DNA of 56,750 nucleotides from an uncultured Marvinbryantia sp. (GCF_905201705.1 NZ_CAJKOX010000031.1:1-56750), one strand, 5' to 3'; numbered from the stretch's first letter, positions 32,472 to 41,811 are shown. Numbers and translations are program-made. The notes: generated by a model from the letters alone, not told the origin.

Positions 32472-33153
32472 TGTTGCGCAGCCTCCTCTCCAGAATACTC
32501 AGGAGCTTGCTGAACGCAAGCACCATCACCAGATAGATCAGCGCCACTGCGATCAGCGGCATGAACGCATCGTAGGTGCGGCTTCGGATAATATCTCCGC
32601 CCTTTGTGAGATCCTCCAGCGCGATATAACCGGCAACGGAGGTCTCCTTTAAAAGAACGATAAACTCGTTGCCAAGCGCCGGAAGCACGTTTTTGAATGC
32701 CTGCGGCAGAACAATATAGATCATTGTCTGCGCATAATTGAAGCCGAGGCTTCTGCCCGCCTCAAACTGCCCGTTGTCGATGGACATGATACCGCTTCGG
32801 ATGATCTCCGCCACGTATGCCCCGGAATTCAGGCCAAACGCCAGAATCGCCACAAAGGTCTTGTCAATCTTAACGGAACCAAAAATAACGAAATAAATGA
32901 TCAGAAGCTGGACAACCACCGGCGTCCCGCGAATGACCGTGAGATACAGCTTACAGAGCGCATTCAGCACCTTCAGCTTTTTCGTCTTATCGTAGGTGGA
33001 ACGCACCACCGCTACCAGAAAGCCAAGCGCGATACCGATCAGAACGGCAAAGACCGTCACCGTCAGGGTGGTCTTTAAGCCGTTCGTCAGATATTTCCAG
33101 CGGCTATCCGCTATAAAATTTAAATAAAACCGGTCGTATAAATTCTGCAGCAT
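32461..33153 (-). CDS. Polar amino-acid ABC transporter permease (HisM/GlnP-like)
   Basis: 230 residues, five to six membrane spans. The family loop EIIRSGIMSIDNGQFEAGRS includes the EAA-type contact motif, and RGTPVVVQLLIIYF is typical of the His/Glu/Gln/Arg permease family. It probably acts as a homodimer. Its start shares one base with the stop codon of the binding protein gene (TAATG). Confidence 0.93.
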   Translation of the reverse strand: MLQNLYDRFYLNFIADSRWKYLTNGLKTTLTVTVFAVLIGIALGFLVAVVRSTYDKTKKLKVLNALCKLYLTVIRGTPVVVQLLIIYFVIFGSVKIDKTFVAILAFGLNSGAYVAEIIRSGIMSIDNGQFEAGRSLGFNYAQTMIYIVLPQAFKNVLPALGNEFIVLLKETSVAGYIALEDLTKGGDIIRSRTYDAFMPLIAVALIYLVMVLAFSKLLSILERRLRNSER

Positions 33154-33980
33154 TATTCTGTAACAGCCTCAGTTTCTGCCTCTGCGGCTTCCGTTACTGC
33201 CTCGGTCTTTGCTTCCTCCGCTGCAGCTTCTGTCTCGTCCTCGCCGCTGTCTTCGTTGATATATTTGTCAACAACCTCCTGGAATGCACCGTTCTCCTTC
33301 AGTGTGTTGAGCGCGGTATTTACCTTCTCCAAAAGCTCGTCGTTATCCTTTGCGATAGCGATCGCATATTCTTCATCGGTATATGCCTCGTCGATGATCT
33401 TGATGCCCTCGTTCTCAGATACAAATACCTTTGCCGGCTCGCTGTCGATAACAACCGCGTCGATCTTGCCCTGCGTCAGCGCCTGCACTGCCTCAAAGCC
33501 CTTGTTGTAACGCTCTACGGTAACATCCTCCTCATCGCTTACATAGATGTCGCCGGTGGTGCCGAGCTGTACGCCGACCGTCTTTCCGCCAAGATCATCC
33601 GGGCTTGCGATCTCGCTGTCCTCTTTTACAATGATCACCTGCGTAGCGGTTGCATAAGAGTCTGTGAAGTTTACGGACAGCTTACGGTCCTCCGTAACGG
33701 TAAGACCTGCCATACCGATATCCGCCTTGCCGGACTGAACGGCTGCCAGCACGGAATCAAACGCCATATCCTCGATCTCCAGTGTCATGCCAAGCTCCTC
33801 TGCGATCAGAGCCGCGACCTCCGCGTCGATGCCGACGATCTCGTCACCCTCGTGATACTCATACGGCGGGAATTCTGCGTTGGTAGCCATCACCAGAACG
33901 CCGCCCTCCTCTGCCATAGCGGTAAAGCCAAAAGACATCGCCATAGCGCCTGCAAGTAAAGCTGCTGTTAATTTTTTCAT
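33153..33980 (-). CDS. Amino-acid ABC transporter substrate-binding protein, without lipobox
   Basis: 275 residues from the ATG at 33980, which has AGGAGG nine bases upstream; an ATG at 33989 would touch the ribosome-binding site. Family-3 binding fold: MATNAEFPPYEYHEGDEIVG, then DLGGKTVGVQLGTTGDIYV. The signal peptide ends in TAMA/EEGG with no cysteine, so it is not a lipoprotein, unusual for a Gram-positive binding protein. The last 35 residues are a Glu/Ala/Thr tail (TEAAAEEAKTEAVTEAAEAE). How it stays at the membrane is unclear. A TTGACA box at 34067-34072 may be part of its promoter. Confidence 0.9.
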   Translation of the reverse strand: MKKLTAALLAGAMAMSFGFTAMAEEGGVLVMATNAEFPPYEYHEGDEIVGIDAEVAALIAEELGMTLEIEDMAFDSVLAAVQSGKADIGMAGLTVTEDRKLSVNFTDSYATATQVIIVKEDSEIASPDDLGGKTVGVQLGTTGDIYVSDEEDVTVERYNKGFEAVQALTQGKIDAVVIDSEPAKVFVSENEGIKIIDEAYTDEEYAIAIAKDNDELLEKVNTALNTLKENGAFQEVVDKYINEDSGEDETEAAAEEAKTEAVTEAAEAETEAVTE

Positions 33981-34084
33981 AATACTCATCCTCCTGCATA
34001 ATTTTGAATAAATATACTTGAATATTTATGATTAATACGCTACCACCAATCAAAATGTTTGTCAATCATTTTCGGCGAAAAAAG

Positions 34085-34118
34085 CACCGGGAACTCAAGC
34101 TGCGCTTGCTTCCCGGTG
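34085..34118 (-). terminator. Terminator of the M15 peptidase gene
   Basis: CACCGGGAA / TTCCCGGTG, 9 bp, loop of 16 nt, with T-rich tail CTTTTTTCG on the minus strand; A-rich on the other flank so it may also act in reverse. Confidence 0.85.
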
Positions 34119-34143
34119 TTTTTTGACGATTTGCACGGCTTTG

Positions 34144-35148
34144 CTAGGTGCCAAAGTATGAGAAGTGCATGTAATCCTTGCTGTTTCCCCAGTCGCCCTG
34201 GCTGAAGCCGTACTTCTTGAATATTTTCGCAACAACGCCGTTTTTCGGTATGGAGTAAGGATCTTTGCCCGGCCTCCAGTATTTTCCGGCTGTGATAGCC
34301 CCGGTCGCGATGTTGACCATGTAGTTTTCCGTCCAGTTAATGTCGATCGCAGTCCCGGTGTTGTGCTCGGAATGACCGCCTCTCCATTCATACCCGCCCA
34401 GCTCATGGATCGGGAATTTTTCAGAGTTGTTGTAGATCTCTTTAAAAATCTGCTGAACCGTCGCCGCAAGATTTTTATGCACCATGATCGTCCATGTGCG
34501 CGTGTACTTCGCTCCGCTCCTGCCGTTCTTGAAATCCCAGGTTTTTACTGTGATGGATTTCATATTTTTCTTAGCCTGAGACGCCGAGGTGTAATACCCG
34601 CCCGGATAACGCATACTCAGATTTGCATTTCCAAATACCTTCTGATATTTCTGTTTTGTGGTCGGGTTCTGGATAATGCCTGAAGCGGCGGCAGCGCCGT
34701 TCGTACCGGAATTGTTTCCGGTGGCCGGTTTCTTTGTCGTCGTCTTCTTAATAAACCCGTAAGCGATACCTGACAGCTTTCCATAGGCAACGCCGGCTGA
34801 GTTTTTCTTATAGGCGCGCACCACGTAAGCATAAGCCTTGCCCTGCTTTCTGCCGCTGATCGTACAGCTCGTCCTGGACGCGCCGCTGATCGTCTTTACA
34901 CGCTTGTACAGCTTGCTGCCGGTCGAGTAATCGCGGCAGAAGATCTGATAGCCGGTTGCACCGCTCACCTTTTTCCAGGTAATCTTATGACTGCTGGTGC
35001 CGGATGCCGTCACCTTCACGTTTTTTACCTGCGCAGGCGCCGAAGGTTTTTTCGCTGCCTGTGCAAACGCCGCCAGCCCTGTCCAGAGCATCAGCGCCGC
35101 AAATAATGCCATCATAACTCTGACTGCGGATTTTTTCTTATGAACCAT
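34144..35148 (-). CDS. Secreted M15-type peptidase (D-Ala-D-Ala carboxypeptidase-like) with Fn3 domain
   Basis: 334 residues from the ATG at 35148, with GGGAGG seven bases upstream. Signal peptide (MMALFAALMLWTGLAAFAQA), a fibronectin type III domain at about 35-120 (ITWKKVSGATGYQIFCRD), a spacer, and an M15 catalytic domain of about 150 residues. Zinc and catalytic signature: GGHSEHNTGTAIDINW and the final DYMHFSY. It probably cuts peptide side chains of peptidoglycan outside the cell, like VanY. Preceded by a structured leader, followed by a terminator: a single-gene unit. Confidence 0.88.
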   Translation of the reverse strand: MVHKKKSAVRVMMALFAALMLWTGLAAFAQAAKKPSAPAQVKNVKVTASGTSSHKITWKKVSGATGYQIFCRDYSTGSKLYKRVKTISGASRTSCTISGRKQGKAYAYVVRAYKKNSAGVAYGKLSGIAYGFIKKTTTKKPATGNNSGTNGAAAASGIIQNPTTKQKYQKVFGNANLSMRYPGGYYTSASQAKKNMKSITVKTWDFKNGRSGAKYTRTWTIMVHKNLAATVQQIFKEIYNNSEKFPIHELGGYEWRGGHSEHNTGTAIDINWTENYMVNIATGAITAGKYWRPGKDPYSIPKNGVVAKIFKKYGFSQGDWGNSKDYMHFSYFGT

Positions 35149-35262
35149 GTCTGTTCCTCCCAATTTGCAGATTTCTCAGTCAAATCCCCCACAGCAGGCC
35201 ACGGACATGACCCCGCCTGTTCTTTCCGCCCCGTGAGGCGGGTATTGGACTCTCCCGAAAGA
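35149..35262 (-). promoter_or_regulatory. Structured region before the M15 peptidase, class unknown
   Basis: On the minus strand the region starts GGGAGAGTCCAATACCCGCC. CCCGCC (35237-35242) can pair either with GGCGG in 35226-35230 or, perfectly, with GGCGGG in 35212-35217; the two are exclusive. Further on GGTCATGTCC and GATTT...AAATC make small hairpins, and the ribosome-binding site follows. This is the pattern of a regulatory leader. It does not fit the c-di-AMP, c-di-GMP or T-box patterns I know. It could also belong to the plus-strand flippase transcript. Confidence 0.4.
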
Positions 35263-35457
35263 TATCATAACATATTTTTTAACAAATGGGAAGTATTTAT
35301 TTCAAAATTGTTACAATTTTGTTTCTTTTGTTTCTTCAAAAAATTCTCCGACACATTGCTATCCGTGCTTTTTTCTGCTATACTCTTACCATCAGGCCCG
35401 GTATCCATGACGGCATCCGCGGCAAATACTTTACGCCCGTCCGGGGCAGAAAGAGAA

Positions 35458-36927
35458 ATGTACGGCATGAATGCACAAAAACCATCCGCATCCCACAAAG
35501 AACAAAGCACCTTAAACCGACTTGCCTTAAAAGCCGGACTATTCTATATTTTTGCACAGCTTCTCGTGCGCGGAATTACCTTTCTGACAACACCGATCCT
35601 CACACGGCTTCTGTCGAAAGCGCAGTACAGCGACATCCGGCTCTATGAATCGTGGCTGCTGATCATCGGTCCGGTTTTTTCACTGAACCTGTACCGCAGC
35701 GTGGAGCGCGCGAAATATGACACGGGAGAAAACTACAATGAATTTGTGTCGTGTACATCCATGCTCTCCTATCTCTCCATCGGGTTCTGTTTTCTGGTCT
35801 GTCTTTTTTTTAAGGAACCGGTGAAGATTTTCTGCGACATGAATGATCTGATGTTTTACACAGCGTTTCTCTATACCTTCGCCCACACGGCGATCATGTT
35901 TATGCAGCGCCGCGAAAAGCAGCTGATGCGTTATAAGGTAAGCACCGCCGTGACGGCGGTGACTGTCATTCCCGCCACGCTTTTGTCCATCCTGCTGATC
36001 TGGATCGGAAGAGAAACGGGGCATACCGACGCGCTCGTCTCCCTGCGCGTAATCGGCTACTATGTGCCGTTTATCATCGCTGGGATCATTATTGCCGCCG
36101 TACTGCTGTTTCAGGGAAAAAAGGCGTACTCCCGCGCACACTGGAGATATGCGCTGCTGTTTTCCCTGCCGCTGATCCCAGAGGCGATCTCTATCCAGAT
36201 CATGAATCAGTCGGACCGCATCATGGTGCGTCACCTGATCGGCAAAGAAGAGGCTGCCATCCTTGCGCTCGGCACAACCGTTTCTTATATTATATGGATT
36301 CTGGAGGATTCTGTCTGGAACGCCTGGCTGCCCTGGCTTTACGAAAAGATTTCCCGAAAGGAAACGAAGGATGTGGAAAAACCGTGGACCATTCTCATGC
36401 ACGGCTTTGGAATGCTTTCCTGGTTTCTGGTGCTGCTCGCGCCGGAGATCGTGGCGATCCTCGGAAGCAGCGAATACCGCGACTGCATCTATCTGACAGC
36501 GCCCATGCTGACCGGCACGCTGTTCCGTTTCTACAGCTACAGCTATACCGCCGTAGAAAATTATCATAAAAAAACCGGCTATGTGGCGGCCGCCACCGTC
36601 GGCACCATGCTGCTCAATGTGATTTTAAATTACGTCTGCATCAAAAGCTTCGGCTATCGCGCCGCCGCTTACACGACGGCGTTCAGCTACTTCGTTCTGC
36701 TGCTCGTACAGAGCTTTATGGAATACCGTCTGACCGGCGCGCTCATTATTCCCATCAAAAAGACCGTCGCCGTCTCACTCGCTTACTTCGCACTCTGCTG
36801 CGCAAGTATGCTGCTCTTTGCCTGCCCTTCACTTATCCGCTACGGCGTGCTGGCGGCAGGCGTACTGCTGGCAGCAAAGTTCCTGCTGCCGCAGTGTTTT
36901 GGTATTCTGAAATTATTGAAAAAATAA
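35458..36927 (+). CDS. Polysaccharide flippase (Wzx/MATE-like)
   Basis: 489 residues from the ATG at 35458 (or 486 from 35467); the open frame extends to 35140 but the added part has no family likeness and would make the protein too long. About 12-14 membrane spans: LALKAGLFYIFAQLLVRGIT, IQIMNQSDRIMVRHLIG, and a C-terminal half with paired spans. It probably flips lipid-linked oligosaccharide. It converges on the ATP-grasp gene with an 8-bp gap and no terminator. Its neighbours across that gap are glycan genes, fitting a shared surface-glycan role. Confidence 0.85.
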   Translation: MYGMNAQKPSASHKEQSTLNRLALKAGLFYIFAQLLVRGITFLTTPILTRLLSKAQYSDIRLYESWLLIIGPVFSLNLYRSVERAKYDTGENYNEFVSCTSMLSYLSIGFCFLVCLFFKEPVKIFCDMNDLMFYTAFLYTFAHTAIMFMQRREKQLMRYKVSTAVTAVTVIPATLLSILLIWIGRETGHTDALVSLRVIGYYVPFIIAGIIIAAVLLFQGKKAYSRAHWRYALLFSLPLIPEAISIQIMNQSDRIMVRHLIGKEEAAILALGTTVSYIIWILEDSVWNAWLPWLYEKISRKETKDVEKPWTILMHGFGMLSWFLVLLAPEIVAILGSSEYRDCIYLTAPMLTGTLFRFYSYSYTAVENYHKKTGYVAAATVGTMLLNVILNYVCIKSFGYRAAAYTTAFSYFVLLLVQSFMEYRLTGALIIPIKKTVAVSLAYFALCCASMLLFACPSLIRYGVLAAGVLLAAKFLLPQCFGILKLLKK

Positions 36928-36935
36928 CAGCAAAT

Positions 36936-38117
36936 TTACTCTACCTCAATTTGTATCTTTCCCATCGCCTCATGCAGCAGCTCCACCGCTTTTTCCAGCG
37001 TCTCGCCTTTGGTGACGACGTGACCGATCCGATGAGGCCCGATGCGGAATTTTTCTACTCTCTCGCCCACCTCATGATCAAATAAAATCTCGTAAATATC
37101 CGGGTTTTCTTCGTTGCGGTTGACGATGGAACGGATCACGCCGTCCCTGTCGCTCATCAGCAGATGACTGGCATTCGGCACCTTCGCATCGCCCGTAAAA
37201 TCCAGATCCTGCTCTCCGAGCGCCGCCCGGAGGATTTTTTCATAATAATCAAAGCCATAATAGATGGAAACGGATTCCGCCAGGCAGGTCGCGCCGGAGC
37301 GTCCGCCGATCTCCAGCACATACGTCTTGTTATCCTTCAGGATAAAATCCGCATTGATCGCACAGTTGTCCAGCTCCATCGCCTCGATCGCCATCCGCAG
37401 CTGCTCCTTGGCGTCCTCAATGACCGCCTCGTCCAGCTCGTAAGGCACAAAGTGTCCGATCGGTACGCCGGTGTCCCCGTGGAACACATAATCGCCGTGC
37501 GGCATGATAAACTGCACCTTCCCCTGGTAAACAAACGCCTGCGCGCCAAACTCCTCGCCCTCGATAAACTCCTCGACGATAAAATAATCCTTCTTCGTAT
37601 ATTTCTTCGCCAGCGCGATCGCCCCGGCAAACTCCTCACGGCGGTTCACCCGCGTGATGCCGCGGCTTCCGGAGGAATCGACTGCCTTAAAGATCAACGG
37701 CAGAGAAAGCTCGTCTATCTTCTCATAGACGTCCGGCGCGTCAAAGGCGATCTTACGGTACTTCGCCGTCCGCACGCCGTGCTTCTCATAGACCTCTTTC
37801 ATAAGAAGCTTGTTCGTCGCAATGGTCGCTCCGCGGCAGGAAAGCCCGCAAAGTCCCAGGGCATCACAGACCTTTCCGATCGTGATAACGGCAACGTCCG
37901 TTCCCGCCGTCACGATCCCGTCAATCTTTTCTTCCTTCGCGATCTCCAGGATCTTCTCCCAGTCCGTCGTATTTTCATAATACACCTTATCTGCATATGC
38001 AAAACCCGGATAATTTCCCGGTATACTAACCGCGATGGAATAAATCCCCAGACGCTTCGCCGTCTGGATCAGCGGCACCTGATATATCCCCGCGCCCAGA
38101 ATCATAATTTTCTTCAT
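36936..38117 (-). CDS. ATP-grasp family ligase (carbamoyl-phosphate synthase-like)
   Basis: 393 residues from the ATG at 38117 (GAGG upstream). N-terminal Rossmann-like part (MKKIMILGAGIYQVPLIQ), then the ATP-grasp fold: PLIFKAVDSSGSRGI is the glycine-rich ATP loop, YFIVEEFIEGEEFGAQAF and VLEIGGRSGATC carry the metal and ATP residues. These enzymes join a carboxylate to an amine or similar. The substrate is not known; neighbours suggest decoration of a cell-surface polymer. Start lies inside the end of the glycosyltransferase gene, 92 bases of overlap. Confidence 0.82.
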   Translation of the reverse strand: MKKIMILGAGIYQVPLIQTAKRLGIYSIAVSIPGNYPGFAYADKVYYENTTDWEKILEIAKEEKIDGIVTAGTDVAVITIGKVCDALGLCGLSCRGATIATNKLLMKEVYEKHGVRTAKYRKIAFDAPDVYEKIDELSLPLIFKAVDSSGSRGITRVNRREEFAGAIALAKKYTKKDYFIVEEFIEGEEFGAQAFVYQGKVQFIMPHGDYVFHGDTGVPIGHFVPYELDEAVIEDAKEQLRMAIEAMELDNCAINADFILKDNKTYVLEIGGRSGATCLAESVSIYYGFDYYEKILRAALGEQDLDFTGDAKVPNASHLLMSDRDGVIRSIVNRNEENPDIYEILFDHEVGERVEKFRIGPHRIGHVVTKGETLEKAVELLHEAMGKIQIEVE

Positions 38118-39063
38118 CGTTCGTTCCTCTCTTTCCTTTCCGTCCGTAAACCTTTCGCACCACAAACTGCGGCGACCGCTGTATCACAAGAAACATCCTG
38201 CCGATGTACTCCCCGATCAGACCCATAAACAGCAATATCACGCCGGAGAAAAAACACACCGCGGCTACCATAGTTGACCATCCGATCGGAACCGCCGGAT
38301 GGATCGCCTTGTTGATAAAGACGGCGATCACCCCGACCAGTCCCAGGATCGAGAACAGACATCCGAGCCTCGTCGCCACCCGCAGCGGCACAACAGAAAA
38401 GCCCATAATATTCGACCAGAGCTGAAGCAGCTTTTTCAAAGTATAGTTAGACTGTCCGATCTCCCGCTTAAAGTGCTGGATCGGCACGCTGCTGATATTT
38501 TTTGTCGTGCGCAGAAACAGTCCCTGCAGGTGCGTAAACGGACTCTCATAGCGGATCACCGAATCCCGCACGAACCGGCGGATCACCCAATAGCTCGACG
38601 TCTTCATCCCTTTTGGTTTTCCGATCAGCCAGCGCACCGTCATATAATTGACATAACTGCCGAAATTGCGGAACGGGCTCTGCTTTTTCTGCTCGTAATA
38701 GCCATAAACAATATCGTAGCCCTTGTCAAACTCTGCAAACAGATATTTAAGCTGTGAGGGATGCGTCTGCCCATCGTCGTCCATCGCGATCAGGATATCC
38801 CCCTCCGCATAGTTCAATCCTGCCATCACGGCATTATGCTGCCCGCTGTTAAACGCAAGCTCGACCACCCGCACGCAGTCATACTCCTCTGCAAGCGCGC
38901 GCAGCTCGTTTATCGTCTTTGGATTATTTGGAGAATAATCATCCACCAGCACAAATTCATATTCGTTTCTGCCAAGGCGCTCCATTTCTTCCATGGTCGT
39001 CTCGACGACCTTACGGATCGTCCTGTCTGAATTATAACACGGAATGATGATGCTGTGCAGCAT
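38026..39063 (-). CDS. GT2 family glycosyltransferase (polyprenyl-phosphate type)
   Basis: 345 residues. GT-A fold: SIIIPCYNSDRTI, VLVDDYSPNN, DxD region LIAMDDDGQTHPSQ. Two membrane spans near the C-terminus (LGLVGVIAVFINKAI, FFSGVILLFMGLIGEYIG) are typical of DPM1/GtrB-like transferases that charge polyprenyl phosphate with a sugar. The family normally ends near RKVYG; about 30 charged residues follow here and overlap the ATP-grasp gene in another frame. It would supply a lipid-linked sugar, perhaps for the YfhO-like protein upstream. Confidence 0.87.
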   Translation of the reverse strand: MLHSIIIPCYNSDRTIRKVVETTMEEMERLGRNEYEFVLVDDYSPNNPKTINELRALAEEYDCVRVVELAFNSGQHNAVMAGLNYAEGDILIAMDDDGQTHPSQLKYLFAEFDKGYDIVYGYYEQKKQSPFRNFGSYVNYMTVRWLIGKPKGMKTSSYWVIRRFVRDSVIRYESPFTHLQGLFLRTTKNISSVPIQHFKREIGQSNYTLKKLLQLWSNIMGFSVVPLRVATRLGCLFSILGLVGVIAVFINKAIHPAVPIGWSTMVAAVCFFSGVILLFMGLIGEYIGRMFLVIQRSPQFVVRKVYGRKGKRGTNDEENYDSGRGDISGAADPDGEASGDLFHRG

Positions 39064-39089
39064 TTTTTCTCTTCCTCCTTCTTTACTTC

Positions 39090-41807
39090 TTATTCAAAGT
39101 CCGTCGCCGCCTTGCAGGCGCGTCTCCTTCTGCGCGCAGCAAGCAAAAGGAACAGAAACACTGCGAATGCGATAACAGAAACACAGACGCCGATCCGCAT
39201 TCCCGGCATCCGGTAGCGCAGCTCGATCGTATGCTCTCCCGGCTCCAGCCAGATGCCCATATACATCAGGTTTGCCTTTTGGATCTCTGTCTCCTGTCCG
39301 TCCACATACGCCGTCCAGCCGTTCTGGTACGGAACAGAAAACACCAGAAGCTTCCTCTCCTCCAGACTGATCGTTCCCCTGACGCAATTTGTCAGGACCT
39401 CCACATTCTCCAATGAGTTTTCCTTCAGATGATCCGTGTAGGAGCTCATATTCCCCATCGGCTGACAGAAAATCTGAATATCGTCAAACTTCAAAGTATC
39501 TTTATCGGAAAAAGTAATCTTGCATTCACCGGCGGCTTCCTTATGGTATCCCAGATTGAACAAGTATGCTTTCTGTCCGGAATAATAAGGATTCTCCACA
39601 CCGTGAAGGCTGTAGGAGGATTTGTATTCCCCGCAGCTGTAGCTAAACGATGTGCTGTAGCCCTCCTCATAGCGCAGCCCTTTGATATACAGATAGACCT
39701 CGGAATCCGCCGTGCCGTCAAATTTCAGGGTAAGAGAAGCCTCCTCATCCTCTGACGCCTGGATCGTGATCCTTCCCTCCTCCAGCGTTACGTTTTCGCA
39801 GATCTTTTCCGTAATCTCTGCAGTCCGTCCGGTGATCTGCACATCACCGTCCGCCGCTGTGGTTTCAAAGTCCGCTCCGCTTTCCGTGCTGTCCAGCGAA
39901 GCCGCCTGCATCAGCACCTCCTGCCGTGCCGGCACCTCATACGAGAGCAGCTCGTCCTCACTGATCACAGTGTCATACGTGTAGCCGATGGGCAGCGCCA
40001 TCTCATTTTCAAACACCTCATAGGTCTTGCCGTTTTTCTCCGTCTCCAGCATCTTTGTGTAACCGTAGGGCAGATCATATGCGGTATCCTTCAGAAGCGC
40101 ATAATATTTCACACACGCCAGCGTGTCCAGGAAGGAGCGCCCGTTAAAGCCCAGAAGGCGCACGCCGCTCCAGGTGCAGACGCCCATCTGGCTCCAGAAA
40201 TCCTGCATGATCCTGCTGGTCGTACTGGAATACCAGACTGTGCCGTTGTAGTCCAAAAACTGCGCAGCTCCCTGTATCTGCCGGTAGGTCTGCCTGGTAG
40301 CCGCACGGTAAAACGTGTCGTCCTCTACATCCTCTATCGCTGCCAGCGGCATATTTGTGATGCTGTCCACCACCGTGCCCGCCTGCGGAAATTCATCAGT
40401 GTAATTGCCCATTCGCGGCGCAAAGGTTTCCAGTCCATAGCACCACAGGGATACAACCGTCAGGCCGACCAAAGCTCCGCCTGCCAGACGCGTCTTTCCC
40501 GGTTTTCGCCATAAAAACAGCAGGACCGCAAGCGTCAGCACCATCACAAAACCCGATACCAGCGCAATATAACGGTTTTTTCCATGAGCGAACAGCACCT
40601 CCGCTGCAAACAGCGCCAGGAAAGGCAGCGACGCCAGCACCACGATCAGCCGCTCTTTTTTTGTAAGCTCGCAGATATCCTCTATCACAAACGCCAGTGC
40701 AACGGACAGCGCAAACGAATACACATAGCTCCAGCGGTTGTTGATATTACTGAAGCCGCTGAACACAAATGCCACCGCCGGGATCATGCAGAAGATCGTT
40801 CCCGTGATCACCGATGCCTTGACGATTTTCCTTCCTTTTCGCAGGAAAAGCACTACCAGCCCGATGTAGATCAGCGGGATATATCCCAGACGCAGCCAGT
40901 TTCCCGGTCCCCGTCCGGCCGTCAGAAAATCGCGCAGGAAATTGATCGGCCACTTCCATCCATAGGAAAGAAAATTCGTACTGCTGCCGTACTCCACCGC
41001 CTCCGTGCGCCCGCTCGTCAGATAGGATGCAAAGGAATCCACCAGCGTAGCGTTCCCGATCAGAACGCCGAGCAGATAGGAGCCGATGATCATGCCGGCC
41101 AGCTTCCAGAATTCCCGCCAGGTGCGCCGCCCACGATTTCCAAAGAACCGGATCAGGAAATAGACGCCGGTGGCAATCGTGTTGATATAGAAAAAATAAT
41201 AGCCGCACCAGAGATGGATCCACACAACCAGCGTGCAAAGCCACCAGCGGTTGTTCTGATAGATTTCTTCCACGGCAAGAATACACAGCGGCAGCATGAT
41301 CAGACCATACAGGAAGTGCGCATGCCGCATACACGCCCACATCCCATAGCCGCAGTAAATATAGGAAAAACTGCCGATCAGCGCCGCCGTCCATCCTTTT
41401 TTAAAGTACATCAGGAACGCCGACATGGAAAGTCCGGCAACGTAAAACCGCGCCAGCAATATAAACGTATAGGCAAATTCCACGTCAGAGGCGTCGAACA
41501 GCAGAAACAGCCAGTACAGCGGTTCCAGGTGCACGGTAATGGTGTTCCCCATGCCAAGCGTGAAATCGTAGGTGGGAATGGAAAAATTTCCATCAAGAAA
41601 TCCCGCAAGAATCTCCCGCGTTTTTTTTCCAAAATAAGCCGCCCGAGGCACGTATTGCGCCACCGCGTCAGAATACCATACAAAGCTTTTATCCTGCACG
41701 AGCAGCACCAGAAATACGCCTGCTGTCACCACGGCAAACAGCACGCTGTACAGCAGAATATATTTCAGGTAATAGCTCACCCTGCGCGTTGAATGCATTT
41801 CTGCCAT
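39090..41807 (-). CDS. YfhO-family multi-span membrane protein
   Basis: 905 residues: about 12 membrane spans in the first half, an outer domain of about 350 residues, and a final span near residue 885 with a basic end. The first outer loop (WYSDAVAQYVPRAAYFGKK) has the Asp typical of GT-C folds, and the C-terminal VFSVPYQNGWTAYVDGQETE and EPGEHTIELRYRMPG segments are hallmarks of YfhO. Members glycosylate lipoteichoic acid in other Firmicutes with sugars from polyprenyl-phosphate donors, which fits the GT2 enzyme that follows by 26 nt. Confidence 0.85.
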   Translation of the reverse strand: MAEMHSTRRVSYYLKYILLYSVLFAVVTAGVFLVLLVQDKSFVWYSDAVAQYVPRAAYFGKKTREILAGFLDGNFSIPTYDFTLGMGNTITVHLEPLYWLFLLFDASDVEFAYTFILLARFYVAGLSMSAFLMYFKKGWTAALIGSFSYIYCGYGMWACMRHAHFLYGLIMLPLCILAVEEIYQNNRWWLCTLVVWIHLWCGYYFFYINTIATGVYFLIRFFGNRGRRTWREFWKLAGMIIGSYLLGVLIGNATLVDSFASYLTSGRTEAVEYGSSTNFLSYGWKWPINFLRDFLTAGRGPGNWLRLGYIPLIYIGLVVLFLRKGRKIVKASVITGTIFCMIPAVAFVFSGFSNINNRWSYVYSFALSVALAFVIEDICELTKKERLIVVLASLPFLALFAAEVLFAHGKNRYIALVSGFVMVLTLAVLLFLWRKPGKTRLAGGALVGLTVVSLWCYGLETFAPRMGNYTDEFPQAGTVVDSITNMPLAAIEDVEDDTFYRAATRQTYRQIQGAAQFLDYNGTVWYSSTTSRIMQDFWSQMGVCTWSGVRLLGFNGRSFLDTLACVKYYALLKDTAYDLPYGYTKMLETEKNGKTYEVFENEMALPIGYTYDTVISEDELLSYEVPARQEVLMQAASLDSTESGADFETTAADGDVQITGRTAEITEKICENVTLEEGRITIQASEDEEASLTLKFDGTADSEVYLYIKGLRYEEGYSTSFSYSCGEYKSSYSLHGVENPYYSGQKAYLFNLGYHKEAAGECKITFSDKDTLKFDDIQIFCQPMGNMSSYTDHLKENSLENVEVLTNCVRGTISLEERKLLVFSVPYQNGWTAYVDGQETEIQKANLMYMGIWLEPGEHTIELRYRMPGMRIGVCVSVIAFAVFLFLLLAARRRRRACKAATDFE

Positions 41808-41811
41808 ATCC

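Noticed and set aside
35149..35262. c-di-AMP (ydaO) riboswitch
   Set aside because: The gene type fits, but I cannot find the conserved sequence blocks of that class.
37164..38228. 354-codon plus-strand frame over the ATP-grasp gene
   Set aside because: Antisense to a conserved enzyme; composition is that of a shadow frame.
40584..41792. 402-codon plus-strand frame inside the YfhO gene
   Set aside because: It is the shadow of the codon pattern on the opposite strand; the product is rich in Arg/His/Gln and has no domain.
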